DNA from: Corythucha ciliata
Taxonomy: Eukaryota; Arthropoda; Insecta; Hemiptera; Tingidae
NCBI GenBank assembly: GCA_038030265.1
Contig: CM075938.1
Span: forward strand, 46,989,189 to 47,053,188
Length of the DNA stretch: 64,000 nt
Direction: 5' to 3'
Position numbers and translations under genes: made by a program. This document shows positions 1-12,789 of the stretch, piece after piece. A model generated the notes under the pieces. The model did no database searches and was not told the DNA's origin. It saw only the letters and a list, made by a program, of their open reading frames with translations. How positions within the stretch are numbered: the first letter of the stretch is position 1; each line of letters starts with the position of its first letter.

Positions 1-489
1 GGAGGAGTTCTTTTTCATATCTTTCTTCACTTACAATTACAGTACAAAATTTAAATTTACTTCTCGATGATAAAATAGCGGGTGGTTCTTCTTTGCTGGC
101 ACTAATTTTACCTTCACGCTTTCACCAAAAACTTGAACGCAACGCGGAGAGAACGACTTAGCTAAGAAATCAGTACGGTAAAAGAGGAAACCAGAAAAAA
201 ATAACATGATGATGAAGAGTGGCCCTTCCTTTTTTGTCCTATTTTGCCTGGAAGTGCGCTTTTTGCCGAATAAGCGTCTTCAGAGCCCTCTCCCTTTTCC
301 CGTCCAAAAGGCTAGCTTTTCTTGAAAAACATTCCGATCTTTTTTGTTGCAAGAATTATGCAAGAGTGAGCGAAATCCGGGAAATTACTTTATTATGGAG
401 TGAAGCCAGCTGAAAGCGGTTCATAGAGCGAAAAATCGGCGTAGTCGGTCACTGAAATAAGCCACTCAGCGAAATTGGTTTACTGGCAA
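1..489. other. AT-rich sequence, nothing recognised
   Basis: No gene, RNA or repeat structure is recognised. The 64-residue open frame at 219-413 has no signal, domain or conserved-looking composition. Confidence 0.4.
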
Positions 490-1690
490 ACAAACCCGAA
501 ATTAGCTGTTCATAAAATTGACAATTTCCTCATAAAATATACAATTTTCTCATAAAATTGACAATTTCGTCATAAAATAGACCATTTCCTCATAAAATCG
601 ACAATTTTCTATAAAATTGACGATTTCCTTTTAAAATTGTCAATTTTCTCATTAAATAGACAACTTCCCCATAAAATTTATTATTTCCTCATGAAAGTGA
701 TAATTTCCTGATAAAAGTGACAATTTCCACATAAAAGTGACAATTTCTTCATAAAGTGACAATTTCCTCTTAAAATTGGCAATTTCCTCTTAAAATTTGC
801 AATTTCCTCATGAAACTTATAATTTCCTCATAAAAGTGACAATTTCCCGATAAAATTGGCAATTTCCTCTTAAAATTGGCAATTTCCTCTTAAAATTGAC
901 CATTTCCTCTTAAAATTGACCATTTCCTCTTAAAATTGGCAATTTCCTCATTAAATTGACAATTTCCTCACAAAATAGACAATTTCCCCATTAAATTGAT
1001 TATTTCATCATAAAATTGATAATTTCGAAGCGAACACCAATTACTTTATTAACAATAATCACCGAAAGGGCAATTGCTCATCGAGTCATGGGGTGAAATT
1101 AATAAGTTGCAAGGACCAAAACTAAAACTATTAAGAATAATTTACAATTTCCTCGTGAAATTGACAATTTCCACGTCAAAAAAACAATTTCGGCTCCAAA
1201 TTGACAAGTTTTTATTTAAATTGACAATGCGCTAATAAAATTGTGAATTTTTTAATAAAACTGACAATTTCCTCCTAAAATCCTAAAATTAATGATTCCA
1301 AGAAAATTTACGATTTCCTCTTAAAATTAACAATTTTCAATTCGAACTAACAATTTCCTTACAAAATTGAAAATTCATTCAAAAAGGGCAATTAATTGCC
1401 CGGGGGTAAGGGTAATTTTCTCATTATATTCACAATTCCTCACACAATACGTAATTTTCTTCATAAAATTATTAACAATTTCCTTATTGAACTGACGATG
1501 TACTCACCAAATTGGCACCTTTTAGAATGAACATTTCCTCATAAAATCAACCATTATGCTCATAAGCTTAAGATGGCTTATACAATCGAAAGTTTTCTCA
1601 TAAAACAGACACTTTCGTAGTGAAATTGACAATATTAATGTAAAACCGACGAGTCTTTTCATAAAACGGACAATATGTCACCTTAACGTG
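490..1690. repeat. Degenerate ~20-bp tandem array
   Basis: Units like cctcataaaattgacaattt recur about every 20-21 bases with many substitutions. Periodicity is tightest at 520-1020 and decays towards 1690. The array is very AT-rich and has no coding potential. It resembles the 39520-39720 block, which also repeats an aaattgacagttt core. Confidence 0.85.
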
Positions 1691-3673
1691 AAGCATTTTG
1701 CATATTAGGTTGCATTTGACGCGGCATTTCAAGTAAATTTTGCCCTCAAAGGGGCGATTCACGTGTGAGTGTTTTGCCCGCCGTGGGGCATTTTGCGGCT
1801 TTTCGAAAGATTTTTTTTTTCCTCACAATGTGACGTTTCGCTTAAAGTTTGCTTTTTGGCGTGACCTTTAGCATAAATTTTGCCCTGGACGTGGCGGCGT
1901 TCAACGTCAATAACTATCCCTTCAGTTCGCGAGAGCATTTCGCGTCTTTCGAGAACCTCTGACCCTCGGGCCTCTGTGAAAATGGCCTTGATGATTTTGG
2001 AGAAGGTTTTGATGATTTTTTTTTTTTTTTTGCGCAAGTGACCTCGACTCCAGGGGAGGGCCATGGCCCATGTGGCCTCTCCCTTAGATCCACCACTGGT
2101 TGTAGGAAGTCTTGTTCTTGGTCTTGCATCCACAATCAAGTCTTGGTTTTGTTGCAAGAGTCTTAGACTGCAAGAACCATGTTCATCACTAGACTTCACG
2201 CAACCATGACCTTGAACGTTTATGGGTCCAAAGGGGATCTAAAAATGGGGGTGATTTCAAAGGTTTTGAAATTATAATTAACCACATAACCCGAGGGGGG
2301 ATTCCGAAAGTGCCAAACCAGCAAAAGTGATTCACCCCCGTATGGAAAGGTGTGTCGGCTATAAGGGGACTCGTTCATGCCAAGATAAACTCTTTGTGCA
2401 CCTATTAAAATCTTCCCCCCTTCCCCTATAAATTTGAGTGGCGCAATACGCACCATTGCCCCACCCCTCTCCTTGTGGGTAGCCTTGTACTAAAAGCCAC
2501 TAGAGTAGAATATGCTTGGTTTCAAGATAGAGAGAACCTGGAAAAGTCCTGGAACCAACCTGGACCAAACCAAACTGGAACCAAAAAAAAGGGCTTTTAC
2601 GAAACAGACAAAGCGATTTTGACCAACATAAATTGTCGGAGGAAAATTGACTATTTTTAAATTTTTTGTTTGTTTGATTTAATACCTATAATAATACCTA
2701 TTGACTTTGATTTATACTTACGTACCGACGGTGAAGAGAACCCAGCAATTTGGCCGCACCTCTATAATATTTATTAAATTAAAAAAAAAAAGTATGCATG
2801 TGGACCATGTGGTCAAGGGTATATAACCCGTGTAAACGTCTGCACAGTGCACGTATTGAATCAAACGTTAATTTGATACATGACATTTTCCGCTGGCATT
2901 GCTTAAATTCTTGATGCACGAACGTGTATATATTGTAGGCCCTGGGTAATAAGCAAGTAGAAAACGTCAAGAAAAACTGAATACCTTGAAAAAATGACCT
3001 TGAAATAATGGGAAGGCCAGCGGCTTCGTTATAATTATGTTCAAGTATATTGCCCCTGCATCGACTCGCACATCCGGCCTGATAAAATGTTGATGGGGTT
3101 TCTATGAAGAACGAGGGTGGGAAGAGTTGTGCGGAATGCCTCTCCCTCTTTCAAATTAATCAACTGTGATCTGAAATCTGAAGTTCACTCAGTTAGCATG
3201 AGAGAGGGGCAGCCACCACTTTCCCAACGAAAAAACCTTTATAACATTTTATATGTAGTACCTGTAATGCACTGACCTCACACTCCTCCGTCCCCTCCCG
3301 CGGACCAACATTCAATCTGTTCATTTTTTGTTTACTCGAAATTATACATTTTGTGAAGTGTAGGAAAATAACTACTTAATTCTGAATATGTTCAACAACT
3401 TCGCTATTGTTGGGAATAGGGAAGGAATGTGATTGATGAGAAATCCTGCAAGTCACAGCAAAAATATTTTAAAAATAACAGATGAAAGAAAAACTGTTCA
3501 CGTTGGGAAACAAATAAAATTGTTTTAATTAATTACAAAATAATTAAAGGAGGGGACTGTGGGACTGATAATAGCCAATCTCCGTGGTGTATTTAAAAAA
3601 TTTTTGTTGGAGGACCAGCGTGTGCCGCGAGAGAGGGAGAATAAAAAAAAGGAAGGAAGGAAAGAAAGGAAGA
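1691..3673. other. Intergenic region upstream of UGT-1
   Basis: No supported gene. Open frames at 1759-2199 and elsewhere are low complexity and lack domains. Homopolymer runs and AT-rich stretches dominate. Confidence 0.4.
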
Positions 3674-3674
3674 G

Positions 3675-3680
3675 TATAAG
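3675..3680 (+). promoter_or_regulatory. Possible TATA-like box of UGT-1
   Basis: The sequence tataag lies about 63 bases upstream of the UGT-1 start codon, after a purine-rich aaggaagg run. Placement suits a TATA element with a short 5' leader, but the match is weak and no transcription start is known. Confidence 0.25.
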
Positions 3681-3742
3681 GTGGTTCCCCCAACGAACTT
3701 TTTCTTTTCTACTATGAAGAAAGCGGCTCATTGATAGTTTGA

Positions 3743-5494
3743 ATGCCGGCGAAAATGATCACGCGATGTGTTCTGTTGTTGTTGTGGTGCGCTCACTTAT
3801 CTTCGTCGGCAAAAATTCTAGGACTGTTTCCATCGAAACTCAATAGTCACGGTCAAGTCTTGTTGCCGTTACTTGACGAACTTCACTCTCGCGGTCACAG
3901 CGTGACGGTGGCCAGTTTCTTCCCTAAAGAGAGGAACGTTTCGAATTACAGATCGATAGGGCTGTTGGGCCATGAAAACGGTTCAGTTACTTCAAAAGGT
4001 TTTCTGACTTTGAAGGACCTTTCCGGGGGTTTCAATTACATTTATAGCAACTTGGAAATGGTGAACGGTTTACAAACCGAGTACCCCGGGGTGGCGTCAA
4101 ATCCCGAAGTGAAAGCGTTACAGAACGACCACTTTGACCTGGTCATAACGGAATATTTTAACACTGAACTCTTCCTAGCTTTGATTCACAAGATTAACGC
4201 TCCATTCATAGTATTTCACACGACTGAACCACTTCCCTGGCACCGGGAGAGTCTTCGCGAGCCTCTTGAACCGTCATATCAGCCACACATCTTCAACTAC
4301 CGTCCCAGAAGCTCGTCGTTTTTCGAGCGGCTCAGAAACACGATCGAAATTCAAGGTATACTCTCCTACTACAAGTACTACATGCGTCAACCTGCACAGT
4401 CACTCGCTCGTAGACACTTTGGAAACGTACCGAATTTTGATCATATTGTAAAGAGAGCGAGTCTTTTCCTCGTGAACACCCACTCTACCTTTCATGGCGA
4501 CTTCCCAAAGAGTTCAAAGACCGTTGAAGTGGGCGGAATTCATTTAAAACCGAAGAAACCTTTGCCGAAGGTATGAAAATCATTAATATCTCAAATGTGC
4601 CACTATAACTAAATTTTTAAAAAATGGCAGGAAATAAAAATGATTCTGGACAAGTCCTTAGACGGCGCAATTTACTTCAGTCTAGGATCCTTAATTCAAG
4701 GAAGTAGCCTCCCTGAGGATATCACAGAAACTATTCTCAACGTATTTCAAGGCCTTAATCAAACAATATTGTGGAAATGGGAGGATGAACTGAAAAACAA
4801 ACCTAAAAACGTTCATACAGCGCCATGGTTTCCACAAAGAGACATTTTAGGCACGCTCTTTGAATTTCTAATGAGGATATTATAGCCATATTTATTCGCA
4901 TAAATCATTGCAGGACATCCCAATGTTGTTCTCTTCATATCACACTGCGGACTTCTCGGGACTTACGAAGCTCTCGACTCGGCTGTTCCACTACTTTGTC
5001 TGCCTATTTTCGCCGACCAGCCGTTCAACTCGAGAATAATCGAATCCAGAGGAATGGGTCTGTTTCTCGACTTGGAATCGTTAACTCCAGCGAGCTTCCA
5101 CAATGCAATCACCCACATTATTGCTAACTCGGAGTCAGTTATTTAGACGATTAATCCCGGAAGTCGTTATTTATATAAATAAATCTTTTCGTCATACAGG
5201 TTTAAAACAAATGCGAAAAAAATTTCAAACGCTTTCAAAGACCGTCCTCTTTCTCCAATGGCCTCGGCCGTCTACTGGTCCGAGTATATCATTCGTCACA
5301 ACGGGTCCGAGCATTTACGTTCGGCCGGTCGCACCATGAGCTGGATCGAATACCACAATTTCGACGTCATGCTGGCCTTAATGATCATCGGTCTCTTTTT
5401 ATCGTACTTCACATTCCTAGCCATTACGTATGTGGGCCGAGGGCTTTTCTACCGTTTGACCACGTCAACCAAACTGAAAGCAAAGGTCAACTAA
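3743..5494 (+). CDS. UDP-glycosyltransferase (UGT-1), four exons, complete
   Basis: Exons are 3743-4570, 4631-4850, 4914-5133 and 5200-5494, giving 520 residues, a normal insect UGT length. The family transfers sugar from a UDP-sugar to small lipophilic compounds in the ER lumen and serves detoxification and pigment or hormone metabolism. Residues 1-23 form a signal peptide. The N-terminal acceptor domain has the expected catalytic His (H36 in KLNSHGQ). The C-terminal donor domain has WFPQRDIL, then HCGLLGTYEA (360-369) and DQPFN (384-388). A membrane helix near the C-terminus precedes a short basic tail. Intron 2 appears to begin with GC (AG|GCACGC), because no GT is available before the frame closes. 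C361 replaces the usual second Gly of HGG. It is a paralogue of UGT-2 about 19 kb downstream with the same intron positions. The family is certain; the substrate is unknown. Confidence 0.95.
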
Positions 5495-7385
5495 TTTAAT
5501 AATGAATTATTATTATGAAATTTATAAACTAAAATGCTGAAAAATTAAAAGAAAAAGGATTTATTTCTTTTATTCCACGCAACTACAATCTACAACTTCC
5601 ATTGTAGCCTGTTGCTTGAATCGGAGTTTCGATGCGAAAATGCCATAAGTTCTCGGATCGAACAAAAATCAAACACGGGGTTTTGGGTCTTTGAAAAACC
5701 AATTTAGCGGGCTTGGCTCTTTTAAAAAGTCAAATTTCGGAGTTTGGCTCCTCCTATAAGCCGAACTCCTGTGGATATGTTCATTCAACCACCGATTTTG
5801 AGGATTAATAATTTCACAGTTTGCCTCTTTGAGGAATGGCCCATTAAATAAAACAATTTTACATAGGTTTAAAACAAGCTCGGTAGAAAAAAAACTTTAC
5901 AGAAAGCGTGATTCTTTCAAAAAGTCAAAGTTAATTGAAGCTTGTCTCTAGAGGCGTGCCCAGGAATTTTTAGTGGGAGAGGTTTTTAAATTATAAAATT
6001 GTTCATACATACTATGCGTATATGTAGTTATACTATTTATGTTATGATTATTGACGTCCTCCCCACACCCCGATTGGCGTCCCACCCGGCCCAGCCAGGG
6101 CTTTTACTGGGTCCGGGAAAAAATTCGATACCGAACTATTAGCCCCCCTATCAGAGCATCCCCGTGGCGACAAAATCCGAGCATCTTCTCTCCATTTTGT
6201 CTGGTTTTGGCCACAGTAAACAATTAAAGTTTGAGGATATAAAAAACATAACTTCTTGAAACAACACCCTCCTCCTTCTTTAACCCCCACCCTGTGTAAC
6301 ACAGTCAATGTCTCTCTCACACAACATAGGTGCTGCAAAGAGGGAAAGAGGTGACCGCGCTCGATCAGACAAATTTGTTCGAACTGGCGGGAGCGGACAA
6401 AAATGGCAGTATCACGGGGAAAATACTTTTAGCGGATAAACTTTTACCTTGAAAATTCACACTCTTTCGACGACTTATTTAGGAAAGTACGATCGAACGG
6501 TTGTGCGGAATCTCCTGAAGATTTAAGTGAGACCTGAAATCCAGGATTGGTGCAGAAATACGGCGATAATTTACGTAAGGCCGAGGAGGCGAGGAATGAT
6601 TGGAGGGGGGCGAGGAAACACATGTACAACTCCTCCTTAAATGATTTGTTCAAGGGCGTACCCTCCATTCTGAGTTTGGCCCTTACACCTGGTGTCGTGA
6701 GAGTGAAAATTCTGGCTAGAGGCGTAAAGACGCTATGGTTAGCGTGGCAATGCAGTAAGCACATGAATATGTGTATTCTGAGTGGAACGTCATAATACCG
6801 ATTGACCTGAACTCTCGATGCATTCATAACGAAAGTGCTCCCACAACGCGTATTGCCTTTGACTTCCGTTGACACCGGACACATTTTCCAACTACAGTGA
6901 TGTGTCCCCCACTAGGACACCATAGGCCATAACACTGTGGGAGCAGGCACATCAGTAGCAGCAAGCAGCAGGCAGCAGGGTTTCCTGCTGCAGGGAGACC
7001 TGCTGAGAAAGCTTTCTCAAATAGAGCTATCGGCCATGTGCGGGCTGAATCTCAACATTGGTTCTACGAACAAGTCTTATAGCCTACAGCCCGTCAAGAA
7101 GAACATGAACCCGCGGAAAACGCTTTCTCATTCGATTAGTTGCAACTTCTTCTCCCTCTACTTCCCCCCCCCCCACCACCTCACCAGAGCAGCCTCCATG
7201 GCTGTCGAATGTGTGGCCGTAATTTGCTATAAGTGAGCGGCCCCTGGAAACGCCCGTAAGTGACCACTTCACGGGCCGTCGATTGCGCTGCCGCCGTCCG
7301 AGTGAAATTGTTGTATTTTAAGCTAACGAAATCCGATATTTTTTTTTTTTTTTTTTTCAAGGAAATCCCGCGAACCCTTTTTTAA
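5495..7385. other. Gene-free region with short repeat traces and a possible hAT end
   Basis: At 5650-5960 a few irregular units of the type caatttcgcgg...ttggctc occur, related to arrays elsewhere. gaggcgtgcccagg at 5951 resembles one terminus of a hAT element, but no partner was found. A GCAGCA-rich imperfect hairpin lies at 6945-7005. Overlapping open frames at 6444-6884 on both strands show no domain. Confidence 0.35.
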
Positions 7386-7786
7386 ATTTTGTTCCGACAG
7401 CAGCCTGTCGGGAAAAGTGCATTTCATTCATGCGACAATCGAGTCAAACCTCATAAGTTAGAACGATATCAATCAACTATGAATGACATTTAGGCCGTGG
7501 TATAGAAAGTCAAAATCATAAAATCGTGTTTCTTTTTACCGCAGGCCCCTTTTTTGGCACCAACTGAGGGGGAACAAAATGATGAAAATGAAACAGAGTC
7601 GGTTTGGTTGCCTATACGATATGGGAAGGTGGACTCTTCTTAGAGGAGTTATTTGCAATTAAAATCTTTATCCCGGCCTAAATTTCATTCATAACTGATT
7701 GATATCGTTCTAACTTATGAGGTTTGACTCGATTGTCGCATGAATGAAATGCACTTTTCCCTACAGGCTGCTGTCGGAACAAAACT
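7386..7786. mobile_element. Inverted-repeat (MITE-like) element, ~110-bp arms
   Basis: Left arm 7386-7496 (starts ttttgttccgacagcagcct) is nearly perfectly complementary to right arm 7674-7786 (ends aggctgctgtcggaacaaaa). The spacer of about 177 bases contains no gene. This is the structure of a non-autonomous DNA transposon. No clear target duplication was identified, so the superfamily is left open. Confidence 0.85.
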
Positions 7787-8370
7787 TTTTTCAGGTTACG
7801 TTAATTTTCAGATCAGTTAAATTAGGTTAAATGGTATGTCACAATTTCACGATTGCGCAATGCGGAGTGCCTGGGTTCGAATCCGAAACAATTTTTTTTA
7901 AATTTTTTTTGTTCCTCCCTTTTTCGCCCACCTCAGGATTTTTTACTCAATATTTATTAGGCTGTGGCAAATCAAATAAAAGAGACGGCTCAAAATTCAG
8001 TGTCAATGAAATTTTCTGGTAATTGGGTGGTCCAGTAAGGCATAGCGTTAATTTAATAGCTCCCCTCCGCCGAGAACACCCCTGCCATATCAACGGATTT
8101 GGTTCACTAGGGTCTCATACGAAAGCGCGTTCATTTCTCATTACTCGTGTCAATTTTGGGGGCAATTGCAGCAACAGCCGTGCGGTAGCGAATTTTCAAC
8201 TAATTCAAACCCCTCTTTCACACCGTTCCCGTGGACCGATTCATCTGGATCACGAACTCGTCCGAGATATTCATGCTATTGATTTTTAGACCAAATTTGG
8301 TTGCCCTAAGTCAAAAATTGCGACCGTGATCGTGCTAACAAGCGAGGGGCCATATATATATATATATATA
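7787..8370. other. Gene-free region with a tRNA-like B box and a TA microsatellite
   Basis: ggttcgaatcc at 7874-7884 matches a pol III B box and is followed by T-rich sequence, as in a degenerate tRNA-derived SINE. No tRNA cloverleaf could be drawn. A (TA)n run at about 8352-8370 abuts the fold-back element that follows. Confidence 0.35.
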
Positions 8371-10146
8371 CAGGGTGGTCGGTTTTGACTTGTACAAAAA
8401 AAAATGGGTGAAATTAGACCTCATTTGTGATCGAAAATACCCCACCGGCTATGGTCCGAAAATCAAAACTATTCGAGATATGATTTTTTGAACGATTTTT
8501 AAGGCTTAAGTCACTTTTCTCGGAAAAATGCGAGTTGCTCGCTTCCAAGTGAACGTTTTACAACTTTTGACGACAGATTCGGAAAGAGCACAATTTTTTC
8601 TATCGGGAAAATATATTTAAACTCAAATTGATCGCTTTTGGTGGCCTTGACAGCTATTCAAACTGGGCAAAATCCGGAATTTTCAATTTTCCAACAAACG
8701 TCAACCCCAACTATTTTACGCTAAATCTCTTCAAATCGGCTTCCCAAGGTCAGGAAAACTTCTTCAATGTGTCCTCTTCAAAATCACTCTCTAAAATTAT
8801 TTTAGTTAATGGGCAGTTTTTCTGCGCAAATTATCATTTTCTAAAAAAAATAAGGTATTTCTTCCTTCAAAACCGCAAGTTCAGGGTAGTTTTGAACATC
8901 AACATTTCAACAACTCTTGCGCTGTAATTTTTTTGTTTGACGAGAGAAACCATCATAAAAATCATTTAAAGTCTTCATTTACATGAAGCTTATCGTATTC
9001 GTCTTTATTGTCGCTCCGGCAGCTGGCTACCGGATAAATCAAAGAGGGCAGAAATGGCTAATTTTAAAGAAATTTATGATTTGCACACTGACTACAGGAC
9101 ATTTGCCTCAGTTCACCGACGAATTTCGGAAAGTTCGATCTTTTCTAGTAGTCACGAGGTAGGGGCGAGAGCGGAAGGCGTTCAAACAGAAGAAATGGTG
9201 CTTGAAGAAGTGGACAATCGGCCCGGAATAAGTACACGGGAGCAGAGTTACGCGGAAGAGGAAGAGGAGTTACGCGAAAGAATTGGGCAGGCAGCCCAAA
9301 GTGTTCGTGACTAGACGCTGACCTACGAAGTAACGGTCAAAGAAATGAGAAAACGAGCAAGACAGTGTATCCGCAGCAATGGCATGCACTTTGAAAACAT
9401 GTTAAAATAAAATACGTTTTGAATGAGAATGTGCAAATCATAAATTTCTTTAAAATTAGCCATTTCTGCCCTCTTTGATTTATCCGGTAGCCAGCTGCCG
9501 GAGCGACAATAAAGACGAATACGATAAGTTTCATGTAAATGAAGACTTTAAATGATTTTTATGATGGTTTCTCTCGTCAAACAAAAAAATTACAGCGCAA
9601 GAGTTGTTGAAATGTTGATGTTCAAAACTACCCTGAACTTGTGGTTTTGAAGGAAGAAATACCTAATTTTTTTTAGAAAATGATAATTTGCGCAGAAAAA
9701 CTGCCCATTAACTAATATAATTTTAGAGAGTGATTTTGAAGAGGACACATTGAAGAAGTTTTCCTGACCTTGGGAAGCCGATTTGAAGAGATTTAGCGTA
9801 AAATAGTTGGGGTTGACGTTTGTTGGAAAATTGAAAATTCCGGATTTTGCCCAGTTTGAATAGCTGTCAAGCCCACCAAAAGCGATCAATTTGAGTTTAA
9901 ATATCTTTTCCCGATAGAAAAAATTGTGCTCTTTCCGAATCTGTCGTCAAAAGTTGTAAAACGTTCACTTGGAAGCGAGCAACTCGCATTTTTCCGAGAA
10001 AAGTGACTTAAGCCTTAAAAATCGTTCAAAAAATCATATCTCGAATAGTTTTGATTTTCGGAACATAGCCGGTGGGGTATTTTCGATCACAAATGAGGTC
10101 TAATTTCACCCATTTTTTTTTGTACAAGTCAAAACCGACCACCCTA
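8371..10146. mobile_element. Large fold-back element, ~717-bp inverted arms
   Basis: The left arm (8371 to about 9088, starting cagggtggtcggttttgact) and right arm (about 9430-10146) are near-identical inverted copies. Each encodes the same 99-residue frame (8628-8927 on +, 9590-9889 on -), which is a by-product of the palindrome. The element is flanked by TA on both sides (8369-8370 and 10147-10148), consistent with a Tc1/mariner-like target duplication, though TA also occurs in the adjacent microsatellite. The 341-base central loop holds a Glu-rich open stretch ending at 9314. No transposase domain is visible, so it would be mobilised in trans. Confidence 0.9.
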
Positions 10147-10464
10147 TAGCAAATCGAACCGACCTCGGATTCGTGTTCTAGGGGTTCTGAAACGTGAAAA
10201 AAAAGTATCACAACCCATATGTGCGACCATCAGGGCAAGACCAATAGTGCATTTTTTGAATGAAATGCACTAAAAAGAAAATCCCACGAAATCCGTATTT
10301 GCAAGCGAAATCGCTTTTTCAGTGAGGAAAAAAAACGCGAATTGATTTTTTGGGGGAAATATAGTAGTACATTTCACAACGAGAGAGGAAAGTGGAACTT
10401 CCTCCTGGGAGTTGTGAACGATATTTTTCGCGTTACAAACTTGGGGAAAAAATTATTAAATATA

Positions 10465-12490
10465 GGCCAGACAATATAAACATCAAACATCGCATATATG
10501 CATGTAATTGTTTTTTCTTTTGCACATTGTTAGGGCCAATGAGAGCAGTTTATACTCAAGTTTGCAACCTTCAAAACCTAGTGCTCAACTTGTGGCACTC
10601 GAAAAACCACGAAATTCCATCAATTTTTTAGGTTGTTAAACAAAAATACCAGAAGAAAGCGTTTTTCGAGCATGACCAAAGTATACATTGTTGAAGCCAA
10701 CTAAATTTGCTACAATTTAAGCCCAGTCCGCGAGTCCTACGTTCGTTATTTTCGGAGATACAGCCAATCAAGATTATGTAAAATCGCAAAAAAGAGATTT
10801 TATTGATAGGGTTATTATTCAAGACCCGTAGCATTCTAACATAATGGTCCTACAGAATATCCACGCGAGAATAATTCTTAGGCAGTAGCTCAATTTGAAT
10901 CTGACGCTATCGCCTAAAATTTATTTTCACGTGGATATTCTATAGGACAGGGTGACTGGTACTTGGTTGAGCAAAATAATAGGGGTGATTAAACATCCAA
11001 AATGCAACAAAAATTGTCTCATGACCTAGGGTCCGATTTCCTTTCCTAGTCGAGATAATAGATTTTTTCACGTTTTTCAGCACATCACTGGTTTTCGCAA
11101 GAACAACAGCTGTAACTTGGGAAGCATGCGTCCTAGGTTAAATCCAACGACACCAATGAAAAGAGCACACTTTTTTCTGTGTGAGTAAGGACATTTTGTT
11201 CAAAGTTAGCGAAAGATTCTTTGAGTAAACTGGGAAAATATCAGGATATTTTTTTAAAATGTCAGTTTTTGACAACTGTTCAAAGCTAGACTACATTAGC
11301 CATGGTGCTCCCAGCGCCCGGCAAATTCCTCTAAAACTGTATGAAGTAACTTGGTTTAATACTTCATGCTTATTTTACTCCTGTCCTTCGCAATGTTTTG
11401 AGAAAAATCCATTGTTATTCCAAAAAATGAGGCAATCAGGCCCATTTTGAGTGCCTAAAAGAAGATACGAAAGCTATTTCAAGAAATTTTTTTCAGCTTA
11501 TTCCACTTTTATTTGCCTGTCCTCATAGATTAGCATAGGAAAAGTGAATTAGGCTGAAAAAAAAAAGTTTTGGGAATGGCTCTTGATCTTCTTGTAGGCA
11601 CTCAAAATGGGCCTAATTGCCTCATTTTTTGGTATAACAATGGATTTTTATCAAGAAATTGCAAAGGACAGGAGTAAAATAAGCATGAAGTATTAAACTG
11701 AGTTACTTCATACAGTTTTAGAGGAACTTGCCAGGTGATGAGAGCACCATGGCTAATGTAATCTAGCTTTGAACAGTTGTCAAAAACTGACATTTTTAAA
11801 AACATCCTGATATTTTCCCAGTTTACTCAAAGAATCTTTCGCTACCATTAGACAAAATGTCTTTACTTATACAAAAAAAGAGTGCTCTTTTCAGTGGTGT
11901 CGTTGGATTTAACCTAGGACGCTTACTTCCCATGTTACAGATGTTTTTGTTGCAAAAACCCGTGATGTGATAAAAAACAACAAATTGATTATCTGAACTA
12001 GGAATGGAAATCTGACCTTAGGTCATAGGAAATTTTTTGTTGCATTTTTGGTGTACAATCACCCCTCTCATTTTGTTCACCCAAGTACCAATCACCGTGT
12101 ATTTCAGTGCTACGGGTCTTGAAAAATTACCCTACCAATAAAATCTCGCTTTTTGGCGAGATTATGTATTTTGTTGATTGACTGTATTTCCTGAACTAAC
12201 AGACCCAGGATGCTCGGGCATGGCTTAAATTGTAGCAAATTTAGTTGGCTTTAACAATGTATACTGTGGTCATGCTCGAAAAACTCTTTCTTCTGGTATT
12301 TTTGTTTAACAAACCAGAAAAAGTAATTAAATTTCTCAGTTTTTCGAGTGCCTTGAGTTAAGCACAAGGTTTTGAGGGTTGCAAACTTGAGTAATAACTG
12401 CTCTCATTGGTCCTAACAACACGCAACAAAAAAATCAATTACATGCATGTTTGCGATTTACCCCGATTTTTGTGTCTATATTGACTGGTT
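10465..12490. mobile_element. Near-perfect ~2-kb palindrome (fold-back element)
   Basis: Arms of about 1 kb face each other with a centre of only about 25 bases near 11512-11536. Matching landmarks include gggccaatgagagcag at about 10531 against its inverse near 12402, and the same peptide frame on opposite strands at 11259-11450 and 11602-11805. Arms differ by scattered substitutions and by a 102-base insertion present only in the left arm (10847-10948). No protein domain is recognisable. Outer boundaries are approximate because similarity fades near both ends. Confidence 0.88.
10847..10948. mobile_element. Small hairpin MITE nested in the palindrome's left arm
   Basis: gtcctacagaatatccacg at the left end is inverted as cgtggatattctataggac at the right end. 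The total is 102 bases. The equivalent position in the right arm (about 12090-12110) lacks it, so it inserted after the palindrome formed. Confidence 0.7.
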
Positions 12491-12789
12491 CGTCGATCTT
12501 TGTTTTGTTGATTTTGCTGTTCTGAATCTTAAATGGGAATGGGTTAAACTACGCGGCTGTATTTGTTCAAATTTAAAAAAACGAACTTCCCATTTAAAAT
12601 CAAAAACAACATTTTGTTTTTGAACGAAACGATAAATAAAAAATAAGAAATTGATTGAAGTCACCCAGCGCACCCAACCAAAATAGAACACACCACACTC
12701 CACGAGAAAGCGAAGGCCACATGGTGGTAGGAACAAGTGGAGGGAGTGAAACACATTTTTCGTGAAGCCGGTCGCCATTACTACACACC

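Noticed and set aside
490..1690. Regularly spaced repeats suggesting a CRISPR array
   Set aside because: Units are degenerate and contiguous with no unique spacers, there are no cas genes, and the window is eukaryotic.
1759..2199. 146-residue minus-strand open frame
   Set aside because: Basic, low-complexity sequence including a poly-T run, with no recognisable domain or neighbouring exons.
6444..6884. 146-residue frame overlapping an 82-residue frame on the other strand
   Set aside because: No family resemblance and no splice context; likely chance openness.
7831..7900. tRNA gene
   Set aside because: Only a B box (ggttcgaatcc) is present; no acceptor stem or A box at the correct distance.
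8628..9889. Two 99-residue proteins with almost identical sequence on opposite strands
   Set aside because: They are the same arm sequence of a palindrome; no domain, and nothing suggests translation.
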